This document shows positions 1-7,134 of a stretch of DNA of 26,375 nt, one piece after another. How positions within the stretch are numbered: position 1 is the stretch's first letter; every line of letters starts with the position of its first letter. The notes beneath the pieces were generated by a model, which was not told the origin of the DNA, did not search any database, and saw only the letters and a list, made by a program, of their open reading frames with translations. The translations under genes and the position numbers were made by a program. This DNA comes from a virus: positions 1 through 26,375 of IMG/VR virus record IMGVR_UViG_3300020183_000397; one strand, 5' to 3'.

Positions 1-127
1 TCTTCACTTCAGGATCAAGCCATTCTTTAAGAGTATCTTCAGCATCTGTAATATTATATGCTACTATATTAACAATACCTTCCATTCCTTCTATAGAGAA
101 TGTGTATAATTTTATACTTCCGCTCAT
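1..127 (-). CDS. Hypothetical protein, 3' end cut by the window edge
   Basis: The first 42 codons of a gene that runs off the left edge. The start codon is at 127, two bases after the QueE stop (TAACATG arrangement), so it is probably translationally coupled to QueE. The visible N-terminus begins MSGSIKLYTFSIEGMEG and reads like a short beta-strand followed by a helix (residues about 28-37, rich in D and E). No domain can be recognised from this fragment. The tight spacing with QueE suggests the same transcription unit, but says nothing certain about function. Confidence 0.6.
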   Translation of the reverse strand, partial: MSGSIKLYTFSIEGMEGIVNIVAYNITDAEDTLKEWLDPEVK

Positions 128-128
128 G

Positions 129-959
129 TTATACGTTTAATGTTTTATTCCAAGCTGCAATATGCAATCTAGTTAAACCACGGAAACGATACTTTTTAGC
201 CATTTCTAAACAGAATTGAGTACGCTCTTCAAAATCTTCAACATCATCTAAACCAGGCATACAGACGATATTCTTCAAAGGAATATCTAAAGGTTTTACA
301 AAGTCTTCAAAAATCTCCTTAATATCATCTTCTGTACTGATAACAAACTTAAATTGATAATTACTGTGTTCCATAATACGTCTAAGAGCAGGTTCAATAA
401 ACCGTTGCTTTTTAGTCATACCTGAATTAGCTAGTTTAGGTGAGCAGTTAATTTGATTCAATTCCTTAAACAAATTATCTTCAATATAAACAGTACCGTT
501 AGTTTCTATTTCATTATAAGGCGTAATCGAAGCATCTTGCTCGTACCAATAAGTTAAGAAATTATAGATTGCTTCTTGGTGTCCTTTAATTGTAGGTTCA
601 CCACCAGTCCAAATAATATGAATATCACCGTTCTTAATATCTTCGTAAACTCCTTGCTCTTTCCATCTATCGATTAGATACTGAAAATCTCTATCTTCAC
701 CTCTCCACAACCATTGAGAAGTACTATCGCAAGTCCAAGTTGCTTTACCTTCTGCGTGAAGATCACCTACGAATATTTCTCCGTCTTCTAATAATTTTGC
801 TTTCTCTAAGGCATTAGCATACTTACGGCTCATACCGCAAGTTAGGTTACAAATACCTAATCTAACAAAATAGGAAGGTATTCCAGACGAAATACCTTCA
901 CCTTGGACAGAGTAGAAGTCACTTGATATTAATAGTTTATTAGGGTCTATCTTTGACAT
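129..959 (-). CDS. queE: 7-carboxy-7-deazaguanine synthase (QueE), radical SAM
   Basis: Radical SAM enzyme that converts 6-carboxytetrahydropterin to 7-carboxy-7-deazaguanine, the step after QueD in the preQ0 pathway. Visible are the N-terminal FYSVQGEG motif (residues 15-22), the GGEPT motif of radical SAM enzymes, an ETNGT motif, and a CSPKLANSG segment. The cluster cysteines are unusual: C37 and C41 form CX3C, but the third cysteine (C77, in TWTCDS) comes 35 residues later instead of two. This insertion is, to my knowledge, shared by other phage QueE proteins. The start overlaps the upstream gene by 20 bp and has an A-rich leader without Shine-Dalgarno. The product feeds queuosine or 7-deazaguanine DNA modification; QueC and FolE would have to come from outside the window or from the host. 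Confidence 0.93.
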   Translation of the reverse strand: MSKIDPNKLLISSDFYSVQGEGISSGIPSYFVRLGICNLTCGMSRKYANALEKAKLLEDGEIFVGDLHAEGKATWTCDSTSQWLWRGEDRDFQYLIDRWKEQGVYEDIKNGDIHIIWTGGEPTIKGHQEAIYNFLTYWYEQDASITPYNEIETNGTVYIEDNLFKELNQINCSPKLANSGMTKKQRFIEPALRRIMEHSNYQFKFVISTEDDIKEIFEDFVKPLDIPLKNIVCMPGLDDVEDFEERTQFCLEMAKKYRFRGLTRLHIAAWNKTLNV

Positions 960-1413
960 ATTTTTGTTTTAATTTTTTATACCTGAATATAATCTTATTT
1001 CTAATAGGATACAACCATTCATACTTAAAAAAGTTCCAAGTCTTAAAGTGTTCATCAACATCATTTAGAAAACTGCTAAAGTAATCTTGTAATTCGTTCA
1101 ACTCTTCCCAAGTAGGTTTTTTACCTGGGAGTATTTCAGTTTCTTTATATTCTAACTTTCCACTTTCTTCGTTATACTCTGATGGTGTATAGGTAAAATC
1201 TTTTGCAAAAAGTTCCTCTACTTCACGTAATACTGACGAACGAGATCTGTCTACCAAGTCACCGTAGGTTATACAGTAACTTGGCATGTCACAGATTTCA
1301 AACACTTGACTGCGTCTCAACTTATTTGTAGGAAATTTATATTGCATATCAGTACTCCAAGTAGAACTCCAAAAGGTATACCACCTACTACTTGACCATC
1401 TCGAGTAGCTCAT
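940..1413 (-). CDS. Hypothetical phage protein, aromatic-rich N-terminus
   Basis: 157 residues, function not recognised. The N-terminus (residues 1-30) is very rich in Trp, Ser and Tyr (begins MSYSRWSSSRWYTFW). The middle is acidic (residues about 85-120), and the C-terminus is basic and aromatic. Two cysteines (FEICDMPSYC) sit near residue 45. No signal peptide, membrane segment or catalytic motif is evident. The ATG overlaps the stop of the upstream 46-codon gene (ATGA), and its own end overlaps the start of QueE by 20 bp, so it is locked into the QueD-QueE gene block. That suggests co-expression with deazaguanine synthesis, but no role can be assigned. Confidence 0.8.
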   Translation of the reverse strand: MSYSRWSSSRWYTFWSSTWSTDMQYKFPTNKLRRSQVFEICDMPSYCITYGDLVDRSRSSVLREVEELFAKDFTYTPSEYNEESGKLEYKETEILPGKKPTWEELNELQDYFSSFLNDVDEHFKTWNFFKYEWLYPIRNKIIFRYKKLKQKYVKDRP

Positions 1414-1550
1414 AATTTTGTTTTAATATAATCAATCAAAATTTTAATATAATCAATCAAAATACGAATACTCGGCCATTCTGATAAGAGTATAATTAAA
1501 CTTGGGTGTTTTTCACCACATAGACCAAGTATGTGAAATAACTCGTGCAT
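1410..1550 (-). CDS. Small HEXXH-motif protein with internal 7-residue duplication
   Basis: A 46-codon gene filling what would otherwise be a 136-bp gap. Its ATG (1550-1548) overlaps the stop of the upstream gene (TAATG), and its TGA overlaps the ATG of the downstream gene (ATGA). This double coupling argues strongly that it is real. The product begins MHELFHILGLCGEKHPS, with an HEXXHXXG zinc-peptidase-like motif at residues 2-9 but no clear third histidine at the metzincin position (G12 instead; H15 follows). At 46 residues it is far too short for a classical metalloprotease. Residues 30-43 are a perfect duplication of ILIDYIK, encoded by a 21-bp tandem repeat. No Shine-Dalgarno is needed if termination-reinitiation occurs. 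Function unknown. Confidence 0.72.
   Translation of the reverse strand: MHELFHILGLCGEKHPSLIILLSEWPSIRILIDYIKILIDYIKTKL
1421..1462. repeat. Perfect 21-bp tandem duplication, two copies
   Basis: Two identical adjacent 21-bp units (1421-1441 and 1442-1462). They lie inside the small HEXXH gene and keep its frame, adding exactly seven codons (ILIDYIK twice). The lack of any difference between copies implies a recent duplication or continuing slippage. Confidence 0.9.
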
Positions 1551-1789
1551 TACTTAGATTTTTTCTTTCTCTTAAGTTGTTTCTCTGCAATTGTAAGATC
1601 TTCCTCTACCGTCTTTTCTTTCTTTGGTTCTGGTCTTACTAGATCTCTAACTTCTTTTTTCCATTCTTCCTTGCCAATGTACTGAAACACTCCGCTATTT
1701 ACTTTATCCTCAGCATCTTGATTATCAGTTCTTCTAATTTCTCCAAGTTTGTAGTGCTTGGTTTCCTTTACTGCTTTTATACACTTCAT
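1550..1789 (-). CDS. Hypothetical small charged protein
   Basis: 79 residues, not recognised. The N-terminal half (MKCIKAVKETKHYKLGEIRR) could be a small beta domain. The C-terminal half from about residue 45 is a strongly charged Lys/Glu stretch ending in KRKKKSK, probably helical or disordered. The start is well supported by a strong Shine-Dalgarno sequence. Its stop overlaps the start of the HEXXH micro-gene (TAATG). It is the first member of the tightly overlapping run that ends with QueE. Confidence 0.8.
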   Translation of the reverse strand: MKCIKAVKETKHYKLGEIRRTDNQDAEDKVNSGVFQYIGKEEWKKEVRDLVRPEPKKEKTVEEDLTIAEKQLKRKKKSK

Positions 1790-1791
1790 AG

Positions 1792-1799
1792 TTTCCTCC
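1792..1799 (-). promoter_or_regulatory. Strong Shine-Dalgarno (GGAGGAAA)
   Basis: On the minus strand GGAGGAAA sits a few bases before the ATG at 1789. Most other genes in the window have A-rich leaders without such a site, so this one should be efficiently initiated. It probably sets the level for the coupled genes behind it. Confidence 0.65.
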
Positions 1800-1814
1800 G
1801 TGTTTTTTTATTTA

Positions 1815-2279
1815 TTAGGGAATATACGTAGCAGAGTTTCTTTCATTTTCGAAAAACTCTACTTTAATTATTTTAACTCTTCCATTAGTTTCTTCTACTA
1901 CTAAAGGATTTAGTTTACTATATAGGAACTCTGCAAATTTCTCTGCGCCTACATTAGGCAAAAGTCTTAATTGAATAACTCCTAAAGAATCCATAGTTTT
2001 AAATCCACTAATACCTGGATCATCTTCTGCTACTAAGCAAGTGTGATCGAACATATAATCCATCCACTCTTTAGGACTCTTTCCATCAATCTTACCTTGA
2101 GATCTTTTCATACCTCCGAAATCCCATACCCAGTTTCTCTCATCTAAATCTCCTTCAAAATAAACTCTAAAGGAGATACCATATCCGTGAATATACTTAC
2201 AGTGAGTACCCTCTGCTTTCCATTGTCTAAAGATAGTACTATAACCGTCAAATAACTTACTCGAAATAAATTTTGCCAT
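1815..2279 (-). CDS. queD: 6-carboxytetrahydropterin synthase-like protein (QueD/PTPS family)
   Basis: Expected to make 6-carboxy-tetrahydropterin from dihydroneopterin triphosphate, the substrate of QueE. Recognisable landmarks are C27 and H31 in CKYIHGYG (family CxxxHGH), the DFG segment (WVWDFGGMKR), FDHTCLVAEDD (family LDHxxLND), LPNVGAEKFAEFLY (family PTSE helix), and a final FFENERNSATY (family ET...A.Y). The 154-residue length is a little above the usual 120-150. Two of the three expected zinc histidines appear replaced: the AAH position reads TIF, and the second H of HGH is Y33. To my knowledge this form occurs in other phages, so it is probably a distinct phage subfamily rather than a dead enzyme. 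Its gene lies between the DUF5522-type gene and the block leading to queE. Confidence 0.88.
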   Translation of the reverse strand: MAKFISSKLFDGYSTIFRQWKAEGTHCKYIHGYGISFRVYFEGDLDERNWVWDFGGMKRSQGKIDGKSPKEWMDYMFDHTCLVAEDDPGISGFKTMDSLGVIQLRLLPNVGAEKFAEFLYSKLNPLVVEETNGRVKIIKVEFFENERNSATYIP

Positions 2280-2291
2280 AACTTAACTTAT

Positions 2292-2480
2292 TTATTTAAT
2301 ATCTTGTTTTTTATTTTTGCTTCCAACTTCTGTAGTTCCCTCCTTATGTTTGGGAGTATAGGGACAGTGGCGACATTTGTTACCACAACAGTAACCTCTG
2401 TCTAAATGCCACTGCTCCTTAAATACTACTTTTGTATCTTCTATATAATAATGAATTCCGTTTATGAACTCTTTAGCCAT
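2292..2480 (-). CDS. DUF5522-type cysteine-rich mini-protein
   Basis: 62 residues. The core (residues 24-42) reads WHLDRGYCCGNKCRHCPY, which matches the small cysteine-rich family I know as DUF5522, frequent in Bacteroidota and found in phages. Cysteines are at 31, 32, 36 and 39, so C32-X3-C36-X2-C39 has the spacing of a radical SAM iron-sulfur motif, although the protein is too small for a radical SAM barrel. It more likely binds a metal or cluster. The C-terminal tail (residues 45-62) is charged and probably disordered. It starts one base after the stop of the ribonucleotide reductase gene (TAACATG), suggesting coupled translation. Function unknown. Confidence 0.8.
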   Translation of the reverse strand: MAKEFINGIHYYIEDTKVVFKEQWHLDRGYCCGNKCRHCPYTPKHKEGTTEVGSKNKKQDIK

Positions 2481-2481
2481 G

Positions 2482-4338
2482 TTATACTATTTCACACGCT
2501 CCTCCTGCACAGGCAACTTCACCTTTTAAATCTGTGTTGTCTGCTAACTCTATAACTTTTGATAAGTCAATATTGTGTAGGTGAGTCACTTTTTCTTCAT
2601 ACTCCTCCTTGGTGCAGTCTGAAAAAGGTGCTTGAGTGTAGGTATGTTCTGAGTATGGTAATACCGATAAACCATTATAGAACTTTCTATTATCCCACAT
2701 CCACTCTCCTACCATTTCCCACTCATCGTCTTTTATAGAAACAGTTGCTGAAATATTGTGAGTGTTTTGCCCTGTTCTATGTCCTGGTTTAATCCAGTTT
2801 TGATAGAAGTATTTTACTCTTTCTAGTAATTCTAATGCAGATTCGGTTCTAAGAATAGATCCTTCTGGAGCTTTTTGTGGAGCTGAGATGATTGCTGTAT
2901 CGTGAGGTCTATAAGCATCGTCTTCAAGAAGTTCTGGATGATAAATTGCTAAGTAGGAGTATATTGCTTCGTTTTTACCAACTCTGATTCTACGAATATA
3001 ATAGTCGTTATGCCAAGCATGTATACCTGAGCTTGTACCTAAAGTTAAAGAAGAAGTTCCTGAAGGTTTGATTGCAGTGCATCTTGCTGCTGAGTTAATA
3101 CCTAACAACTTTGCTACTCTTTCATTTTCTTCTTTTACTACTTGAGCAGCTGCTTTTAAATCTAACTTCTGTGCTTTACCAGAACCAATACCGGTCATAC
3201 CTACTCCAATTAAAGCTTCTTTTTCTGTTGTACGCTTCCATACTGGTCTTAAATAATGGAAGTCTGTATAGGAAGCCTGTAGTGTTCCAATAAAGGATGC
3301 TGCTTTAACTCTTGCATTCAAATCTTCTTGATCTACAACATCTGAGACGTTTACTTCACAGAGGTTACAGAATTGAAAAGGTCTTAATGCAATTTCACAA
3401 CAAGGATTAGTTCCCCAATCTTTATCATTATTAAAGTAGATTCCTGGCTCTCCTGCATGAGAAGCTTCAATCCTCTTCCAGAGATCTATGAAAAATTCCT
3501 TTGTTACTTTATTTCTCAATAGTACTGCTGAGTTATTAGCTCTTCCTCTTTGAGGGTTTAACTCCCACCAAGCACCTGACTTAGCTGATATCATCTCATT
3601 ATCATCTGCACTAAATAAACTAATTAAAGCTGCTCTTCTAATACCACCTGCTAATACTGCATCTGCAATGTGACAGATCATATCATGTACTTCAATAGGA
3701 GATAATTTATCACGATCTTGTTTACTTGATAAAATTCCTTCTAACTTTACTAAACATTCTTTTAATGGCTGAGGTCCTGGAGCTTTTCCACCTGAAGTTA
3801 CAAGTCTAGCACCTTTGGGTCTAATGTCAGAAAAATCAAATGCGGGAGTTGATCCACCTTCAAAATAAGATCTAACTAATACTTTAACAGCATCAGCCCA
3901 TCCCTCAATTGAATCACCAACTAAAAAACGTCTTGTCTTTTTTGGATCTGGTTTTCTAATTTCTGGTAATTCTTCTACGTGATGTTTTTGTACTGAAAAT
4001 CCTACCCCTGTTCCGCCTAGCAAAAGGAACATGGTTTCTCCAAATGCTCTCCAATCATCAATAGGTAGATAAGCACAGTTGTATATTCTATTAGGACTGA
4101 TTTCAATAGGCTTACCTGCAAATTGCATAGACCTCATTGAAGGCAGGGCCTTTTTATCATATACAAACTTATAGGCCGTCTCAATTTCATCAGCTAAATT
4201 AGGAAACTTTTTTAAATGCATTGATTTATTTCTGTCTACTAACTCTGTCCACGTTTCCCTTCTTTGTAATTCAGGAACGTATTTGCCATATTTCATGTGC
4301 ACAGTAATGTCTGATAAAATTTTTTGCGAGATGTCCAT
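2482..4338 (-). CDS. nrdJ: Adenosylcobalamin-dependent (class II) ribonucleoside-triphosphate reductase
   Basis: Reduces ribonucleotides to deoxyribonucleotides for phage DNA synthesis, using a coenzyme B12 radical and so independent of oxygen. The sequence resembles the monomeric Lactobacillus leichmannii-type enzyme: C88 (YNCAYLP) and C324 (FQFCNLCEVN) as the substrate-reducing cysteine pair, NPCCE at 311-315 providing the thiyl-radical C313 with N311 and E315, a KPSGTSS loop, and a C-terminal CX4C pair (C610, C615) for reduction by thioredoxin. At 618 residues it is shorter than the roughly 740 of the Lactobacillus enzyme but looks complete. The leader (CCAAAAAACA before ATG) has no Shine-Dalgarno. 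The host must make or import cobalamin. Confidence 0.95.
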   Translation of the reverse strand: MDISQKILSDITVHMKYGKYVPELQRRETWTELVDRNKSMHLKKFPNLADEIETAYKFVYDKKALPSMRSMQFAGKPIEISPNRIYNCAYLPIDDWRAFGETMFLLLGGTGVGFSVQKHHVEELPEIRKPDPKKTRRFLVGDSIEGWADAVKVLVRSYFEGGSTPAFDFSDIRPKGARLVTSGGKAPGPQPLKECLVKLEGILSSKQDRDKLSPIEVHDMICHIADAVLAGGIRRAALISLFSADDNEMISAKSGAWWELNPQRGRANNSAVLLRNKVTKEFFIDLWKRIEASHAGEPGIYFNNDKDWGTNPCCEIALRPFQFCNLCEVNVSDVVDQEDLNARVKAASFIGTLQASYTDFHYLRPVWKRTTEKEALIGVGMTGIGSGKAQKLDLKAAAQVVKEENERVAKLLGINSAARCTAIKPSGTSSLTLGTSSGIHAWHNDYYIRRIRVGKNEAIYSYLAIYHPELLEDDAYRPHDTAIISAPQKAPEGSILRTESALELLERVKYFYQNWIKPGHRTGQNTHNISATVSIKDDEWEMVGEWMWDNRKFYNGLSVLPYSEHTYTQAPFSDCTKEEYEEKVTHLHNIDLSKVIELADNTDLKGEVACAGGACEIV

Positions 4339-4378
4339 TGTTTTTTGGTTATAAAATTTAAAAATAGAAATAGCATTA

Positions 4379-4396
4379 CCGCTGATTTCTCAGCAG
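4379..4396 (-). terminator. Hairpin with GAAA loop, possible terminator
   Basis: On the minus strand CTGCTGA-GAAA-TCAGCGG forms a 7-bp stem (one G-U pair) with a GNRA tetraloop, between the small gene ending at 4421 and the reductase starting at 4338. The sequence after it is AT-rich but lacks an immediate clean U-run, so it may be a weak terminator, an mRNA-stabilising hairpin or a processing site. Confidence 0.4.
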
Positions 4397-4420
4397 TTTA
4401 CGTACAAAACCTTTTTTAAT

Positions 4421-4627
4421 TTAGCTTAGGTATTTGGTGATTTTATCGCGGTTGAAATCTGAGTCTTTACCAACTATGCTAGACATTTTTAATGTCTCAG
4501 CTTCTGTAGCTTGTCCCAATAGGTTTGATTGTACCTTAGACGCTGTCAACTTCTGTAGATAAGTCTTAGCAACTTTAAATTTGCTAACAGCTGCTTTTTT
4601 AGCTTCATAAATTGATAATATACTCAT
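4421..4627 (-). CDS. Hypothetical small protein
   Basis: 68 residues, function not recognised; beginning MSILSIYEAKKAAVSKFKVA, predicted mostly helical and basic in the first half. The reading frame is open 13 codons further upstream to an ATG at 4666, but the start at 4627 is preferred because GAGGAA stands directly before it and the upstream extension (Arg/Tyr-rich) looks like leader sequence. It sits between the DnaB-type helicase and the ribonucleotide reductase, and a hairpin follows its end. No membrane segment or known motif. Confidence 0.65.
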   Translation of the reverse strand: MSILSIYEAKKAAVSKFKVAKTYLQKLTASKVQSNLLGQATEAETLKMSSIVGKDSDFNRDKITKYLS

Positions 4628-4640
4628 GATTCCTCGATTG

Positions 4641-4653
4641 TAATAATAAATAC
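4641..4653 (-). promoter_or_regulatory. TATTTAT-type upstream motif
   Basis: Minus strand GTATTTATTATTA, 13 bases before the preferred ATG at 4627. It is one of several similar motifs in this window placed shortly before start codons. Promoter function is inferred only. Confidence 0.3.
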
Positions 4654-4668
4654 TAGTTTTTCTCAATT

Positions 4669-6066
4669 TTAACCAATTTTTCTTGTTAATTCGAAGTATT
4701 TTTTACCCAAAGCTGCTCTCTCATTGTTACTAAAAGATGTAAATGATTGACTACCAGTAGGTCGTATTGGGTTATTAGGATCACTTATATACATATTAGT
4801 ATCATCTAACTCGGTTGAAGCTATTTCAATCTTACCAACATTTGTATCGATCTTGGCTCCATACGTCATTCCATCCATTCCATATCTATTTTTCATAATA
4901 TGAACCCTACCAGTTCCATCTACCTTATCTTGTCTCTTCCTTGAAAGAGATATAGCAAAATCTGCAACCATTATCTTACCATAGCTACCTGCTGCTTTAT
5001 CAGCTTCAATAATATCATCCTTAGCCCCCATTCTATTTACCTGAGAAACCGTCCATACAGGTAGATTAAATTCTCTTGCTAATCCCTTTGTTGCTGTATA
5101 AACATCATCAATTTCTTCCTTTCTATCTGCAGCTTTCCTGCCAGATTTAAGTAAATCAACGTAATCTATAATAATAAGATCTGGATGAAAGCCTAAATCT
5201 CTACATTTTTGAATATGCCCTTCAATTGTAGATATTGAAGCTTTACCTGGAGTATACTCTTTTACGATAAGTTTGCCCTGTAGAGTCTTGATTGTATCTT
5301 CTACCTCATCCCTTCTACCGGCTGCCTGTTCCATACTTGCTTGAATAAAGTTAGCATCATATCTTCTTCCTACATAAACTTCTGATAACTCTAATGTATA
5401 GTGAAGTACGTTGTAACCAAGTCTTACGGCTTCTGCTCCTAGAGATATCAACATCCAAGATTTACCACCTCCAGGATTACCAAATACCAAACCAAGGTCT
5501 CCTTTGCCTAAACCTCCTGCAAGTAATCCATCAATTATAGTCCATCCTGTTGGTACACAGCCTCTCTCTTCTACTCTATAACGACTTTCTACATCTTTAA
5601 CATATTCATGTCCCAAGTTTTTATCTTGGCCTGCTTTAGAAGCTCTATCAATTAAACCTCTAATATTTTCATAATCTCCCTTCTCCAATAATTCAATAGA
5701 TTTAAAAATAGCGTTCTTTAGCTGCTGGTTACGACAAAAATTAGAAAACTCTTGCTCAATATATTCTCTATCATCGTTAATTACCTTATAAGCTTCTTTT
5801 AACTGCTCTATAATAGAGACTTTAAGTACTTCGTTAGGTATTTTTTTTACTTCTGCTGATAGATAATCCAAAGAAGGAGTAGTATGGTATTTTGCATAAT
5901 ATTGTAAGACCTCTTCTAGTATCCATTTATGTGCTGGGTTATCAAAATGCTCTGGATCTACAACGTCGTATATGTTTGTTAAAAATTCTTTATGTTTTAG
6001 TAGTGAGTTCAAAACTTTAATTTGAAAACTCATACCATATTGTGATAAACTCGATAATGTTCCCAT
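4669..6066 (-). CDS. DnaB-type replicative DNA helicase (T4 gp41-like)
   Basis: Hexameric helicase that unwinds DNA at the phage fork. The N-terminal helical domain covers roughly residues 10-150. The RecA-like motor follows: Walker A GNPGGGKS at 196-203, a catalytic glutamate in TLELSE (about 227), Walker B LIIIDYVDLL with D301, and the SQ sensor (341-342) in TVSQVNRM. The late motif with MKNRYGMDG is typical of the DnaB/gp41 family. Length 465 is normal. A strong Shine-Dalgarno (AAAGGAGAGG, 6071-6080) precedes the ATG. It lies immediately downstream of the 5' nuclease gene, fitting a replisome cluster. No separate primase gene is visible, and no primase domain is fused to this protein. Confidence 0.95.
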   Translation of the reverse strand: MGTLSSLSQYGMSFQIKVLNSLLKHKEFLTNIYDVVDPEHFDNPAHKWILEEVLQYYAKYHTTPSLDYLSAEVKKIPNEVLKVSIIEQLKEAYKVINDDREYIEQEFSNFCRNQQLKNAIFKSIELLEKGDYENIRGLIDRASKAGQDKNLGHEYVKDVESRYRVEERGCVPTGWTIIDGLLAGGLGKGDLGLVFGNPGGGKSWMLISLGAEAVRLGYNVLHYTLELSEVYVGRRYDANFIQASMEQAAGRRDEVEDTIKTLQGKLIVKEYTPGKASISTIEGHIQKCRDLGFHPDLIIIDYVDLLKSGRKAADRKEEIDDVYTATKGLAREFNLPVWTVSQVNRMGAKDDIIEADKAAGSYGKIMVADFAISLSRKRQDKVDGTGRVHIMKNRYGMDGMTYGAKIDTNVGKIEIASTELDDTNMYISDPNNPIRPTGSQSFTSFSNNERAALGKKYFELTRKIG

Positions 6067-6070
6067 ATAA

Positions 6071-6080
6071 CCTCTCCTTT
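6071..6080 (-). promoter_or_regulatory. Strong Shine-Dalgarno of the helicase gene
   Basis: Minus strand AAAGGAGAGG, followed by TTAT and ATG at 6066. It fixes the helicase start and is one of the few canonical ribosome-binding sites in the window. Confidence 0.65.
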
Positions 6081-6097
6081 ATTTAATATAATCTATT
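6081..6097 (-). promoter_or_regulatory. ATTATATTAAA upstream motif
   Basis: Minus strand AATAGATTATATTAAAT just upstream of the helicase Shine-Dalgarno. An almost identical sequence stands before the polymerase gene (11261-11275). It may be a promoter or leader element; function is inferred. Confidence 0.3.
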
Positions 6098-6102
6098 TTA
6101 AT

Positions 6103-7134
6103 CTATTTTGCAACTTTGTAATGTTTCAACTTCTCAAACTTATTAAAAAGCCAGAGCTCGGCATTAGGAATTGCATTTTGCAAGGTGTCATCCTCATACA
6201 TCCTGAGAAATTTCTTCTTATCCATTGTTTCTTTTGGATTTACAAGCGTTTCTTTAATTGCTTGAATAGAATCCTCAGGAATGTTTGGATCGTGTAAATC
6301 CATTAATTTTTGATTTATTTCAAGTTGGTAGGAGAAGTTTGCAATCTTTCCATACATTTTACTGCTATCTAAATTTCTTCTACAGTGATCTAAAACCTCA
6401 ATAAGTCGAACTTGCCTATCTTCTTTTAGCATAGGAAATAATTTAAGCATAGTTTTTTCTCCTAATCCATGTACACCTGGTACATCATCTCCATTATCAC
6501 CTAAAAGTATTTTTTGTGTAAGGTAGTTTATTGGTAAAATACCAAACTCCTTTTGAACTGTTTCAGGATTATAAAATTTTTTCTTAGTAGGAGAATAAAC
6601 TGTTACTTTATCACTAACAAGCTGAATATAATCTTTATCCGAAGACATTATAAAAACCTCCTTACGTAAAACCTTTGCAATATATCCAATAACATCGTCT
6701 GCCTCAATTTTATCTTCCACAATAATATCAACTGGTAGACATTTTAAATACTGGATTAATCGTACGATCTGAGTTGTGATTGCTTCCGACTCCTCTTCTT
6801 GATCATCAAAAGCATCCCAGTTAGTAATCTTTTTTAGACGTCTGTTTGCTTTATACTCTGGGTATAGGTTTCTTTTATTTGTAGATCCACCTTCTCCGTC
6901 AAAAACTAATATAACTCTTGTAGGGTTTGTTAACTCTATTGCATGTCCTAAGGACTTTAAAAAACCTACCATACCACCAATATGGTTACCTTGAGGATTT
7001 AGTTGATGAACTACTACAAAACTTCTTAGAAAAGTATTTAGTGCATCAATAATAAGAACTCTATCATTACGATAGAGCTCCTCTTGCTTAGCTTGCTTTA
7101 ATTTACTTATAATGTCATTAAATAGTTTGTCCAC
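6103..7134 (-). CDS. 5'-3' exonuclease / flap endonuclease (T4 RNase H-like)
   Basis: FEN/PIN-type nuclease that removes RNA primers and 5' flaps from lagging-strand fragments. Acidic metal-binding residues are in the family order: D30 in LIIDALN, D79 in LVFDGEGG, the YKANRR helical-gateway segment (94-99), EADD at 144-147, SSDKDY with D166 and D168, and GDNGDDVPGVHGLGEKT (212-228), which combines the last metal ligands with the helix-three-turn-helix DNA-binding motif. Length 343 is close to T4 RNase H (305) with a longer C-terminus. The start codon is GTG, not ATG. It overlaps the end of the DenV gene by 17 bp, and no better start keeps the D30 motif. The helicase gene follows. Confidence 0.92.
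   Translation of the reverse strand: MDKLFNDIISKLKQAKQEELYRNDRVLIIDALNTFLRSFVVVHQLNPQGNHIGGMVGFLKSLGHAIELTNPTRVILVFDGEGGSTNKRNLYPEYKANRRLKKITNWDAFDDQEEESEAITTQIVRLIQYLKCLPVDIIVEDKIEADDVIGYIAKVLRKEVFIMSSDKDYIQLVSDKVTVYSPTKKKFYNPETVQKEFGILPINYLTQKILLGDNGDDVPGVHGLGEKTMLKLFPMLKEDRQVRLIEVLDHCRRNLDSSKMYGKIANFSYQLEINQKLMDLHDPNIPEDSIQAIKETLVNPKETMDKKKFLRMYEDDTLQNAIPNAELWLFNKFEKLKHYKVAK

Noticed and set aside
1421-1462. Tandem repeat as iterons of an origin or as twin promoters
   Set aside because: Only two copies, and they lie inside an overlapping coding frame with exact codon phase; coding duplication is the simpler reading.
4628-4666. Longer N-terminus for the small gene behind the helicase
   Set aside because: The extra 13 codons are Arg/Tyr-rich leader-like sequence and overlap the motif at 4641-4653; GAGGAA directly precedes the ATG at 4627.
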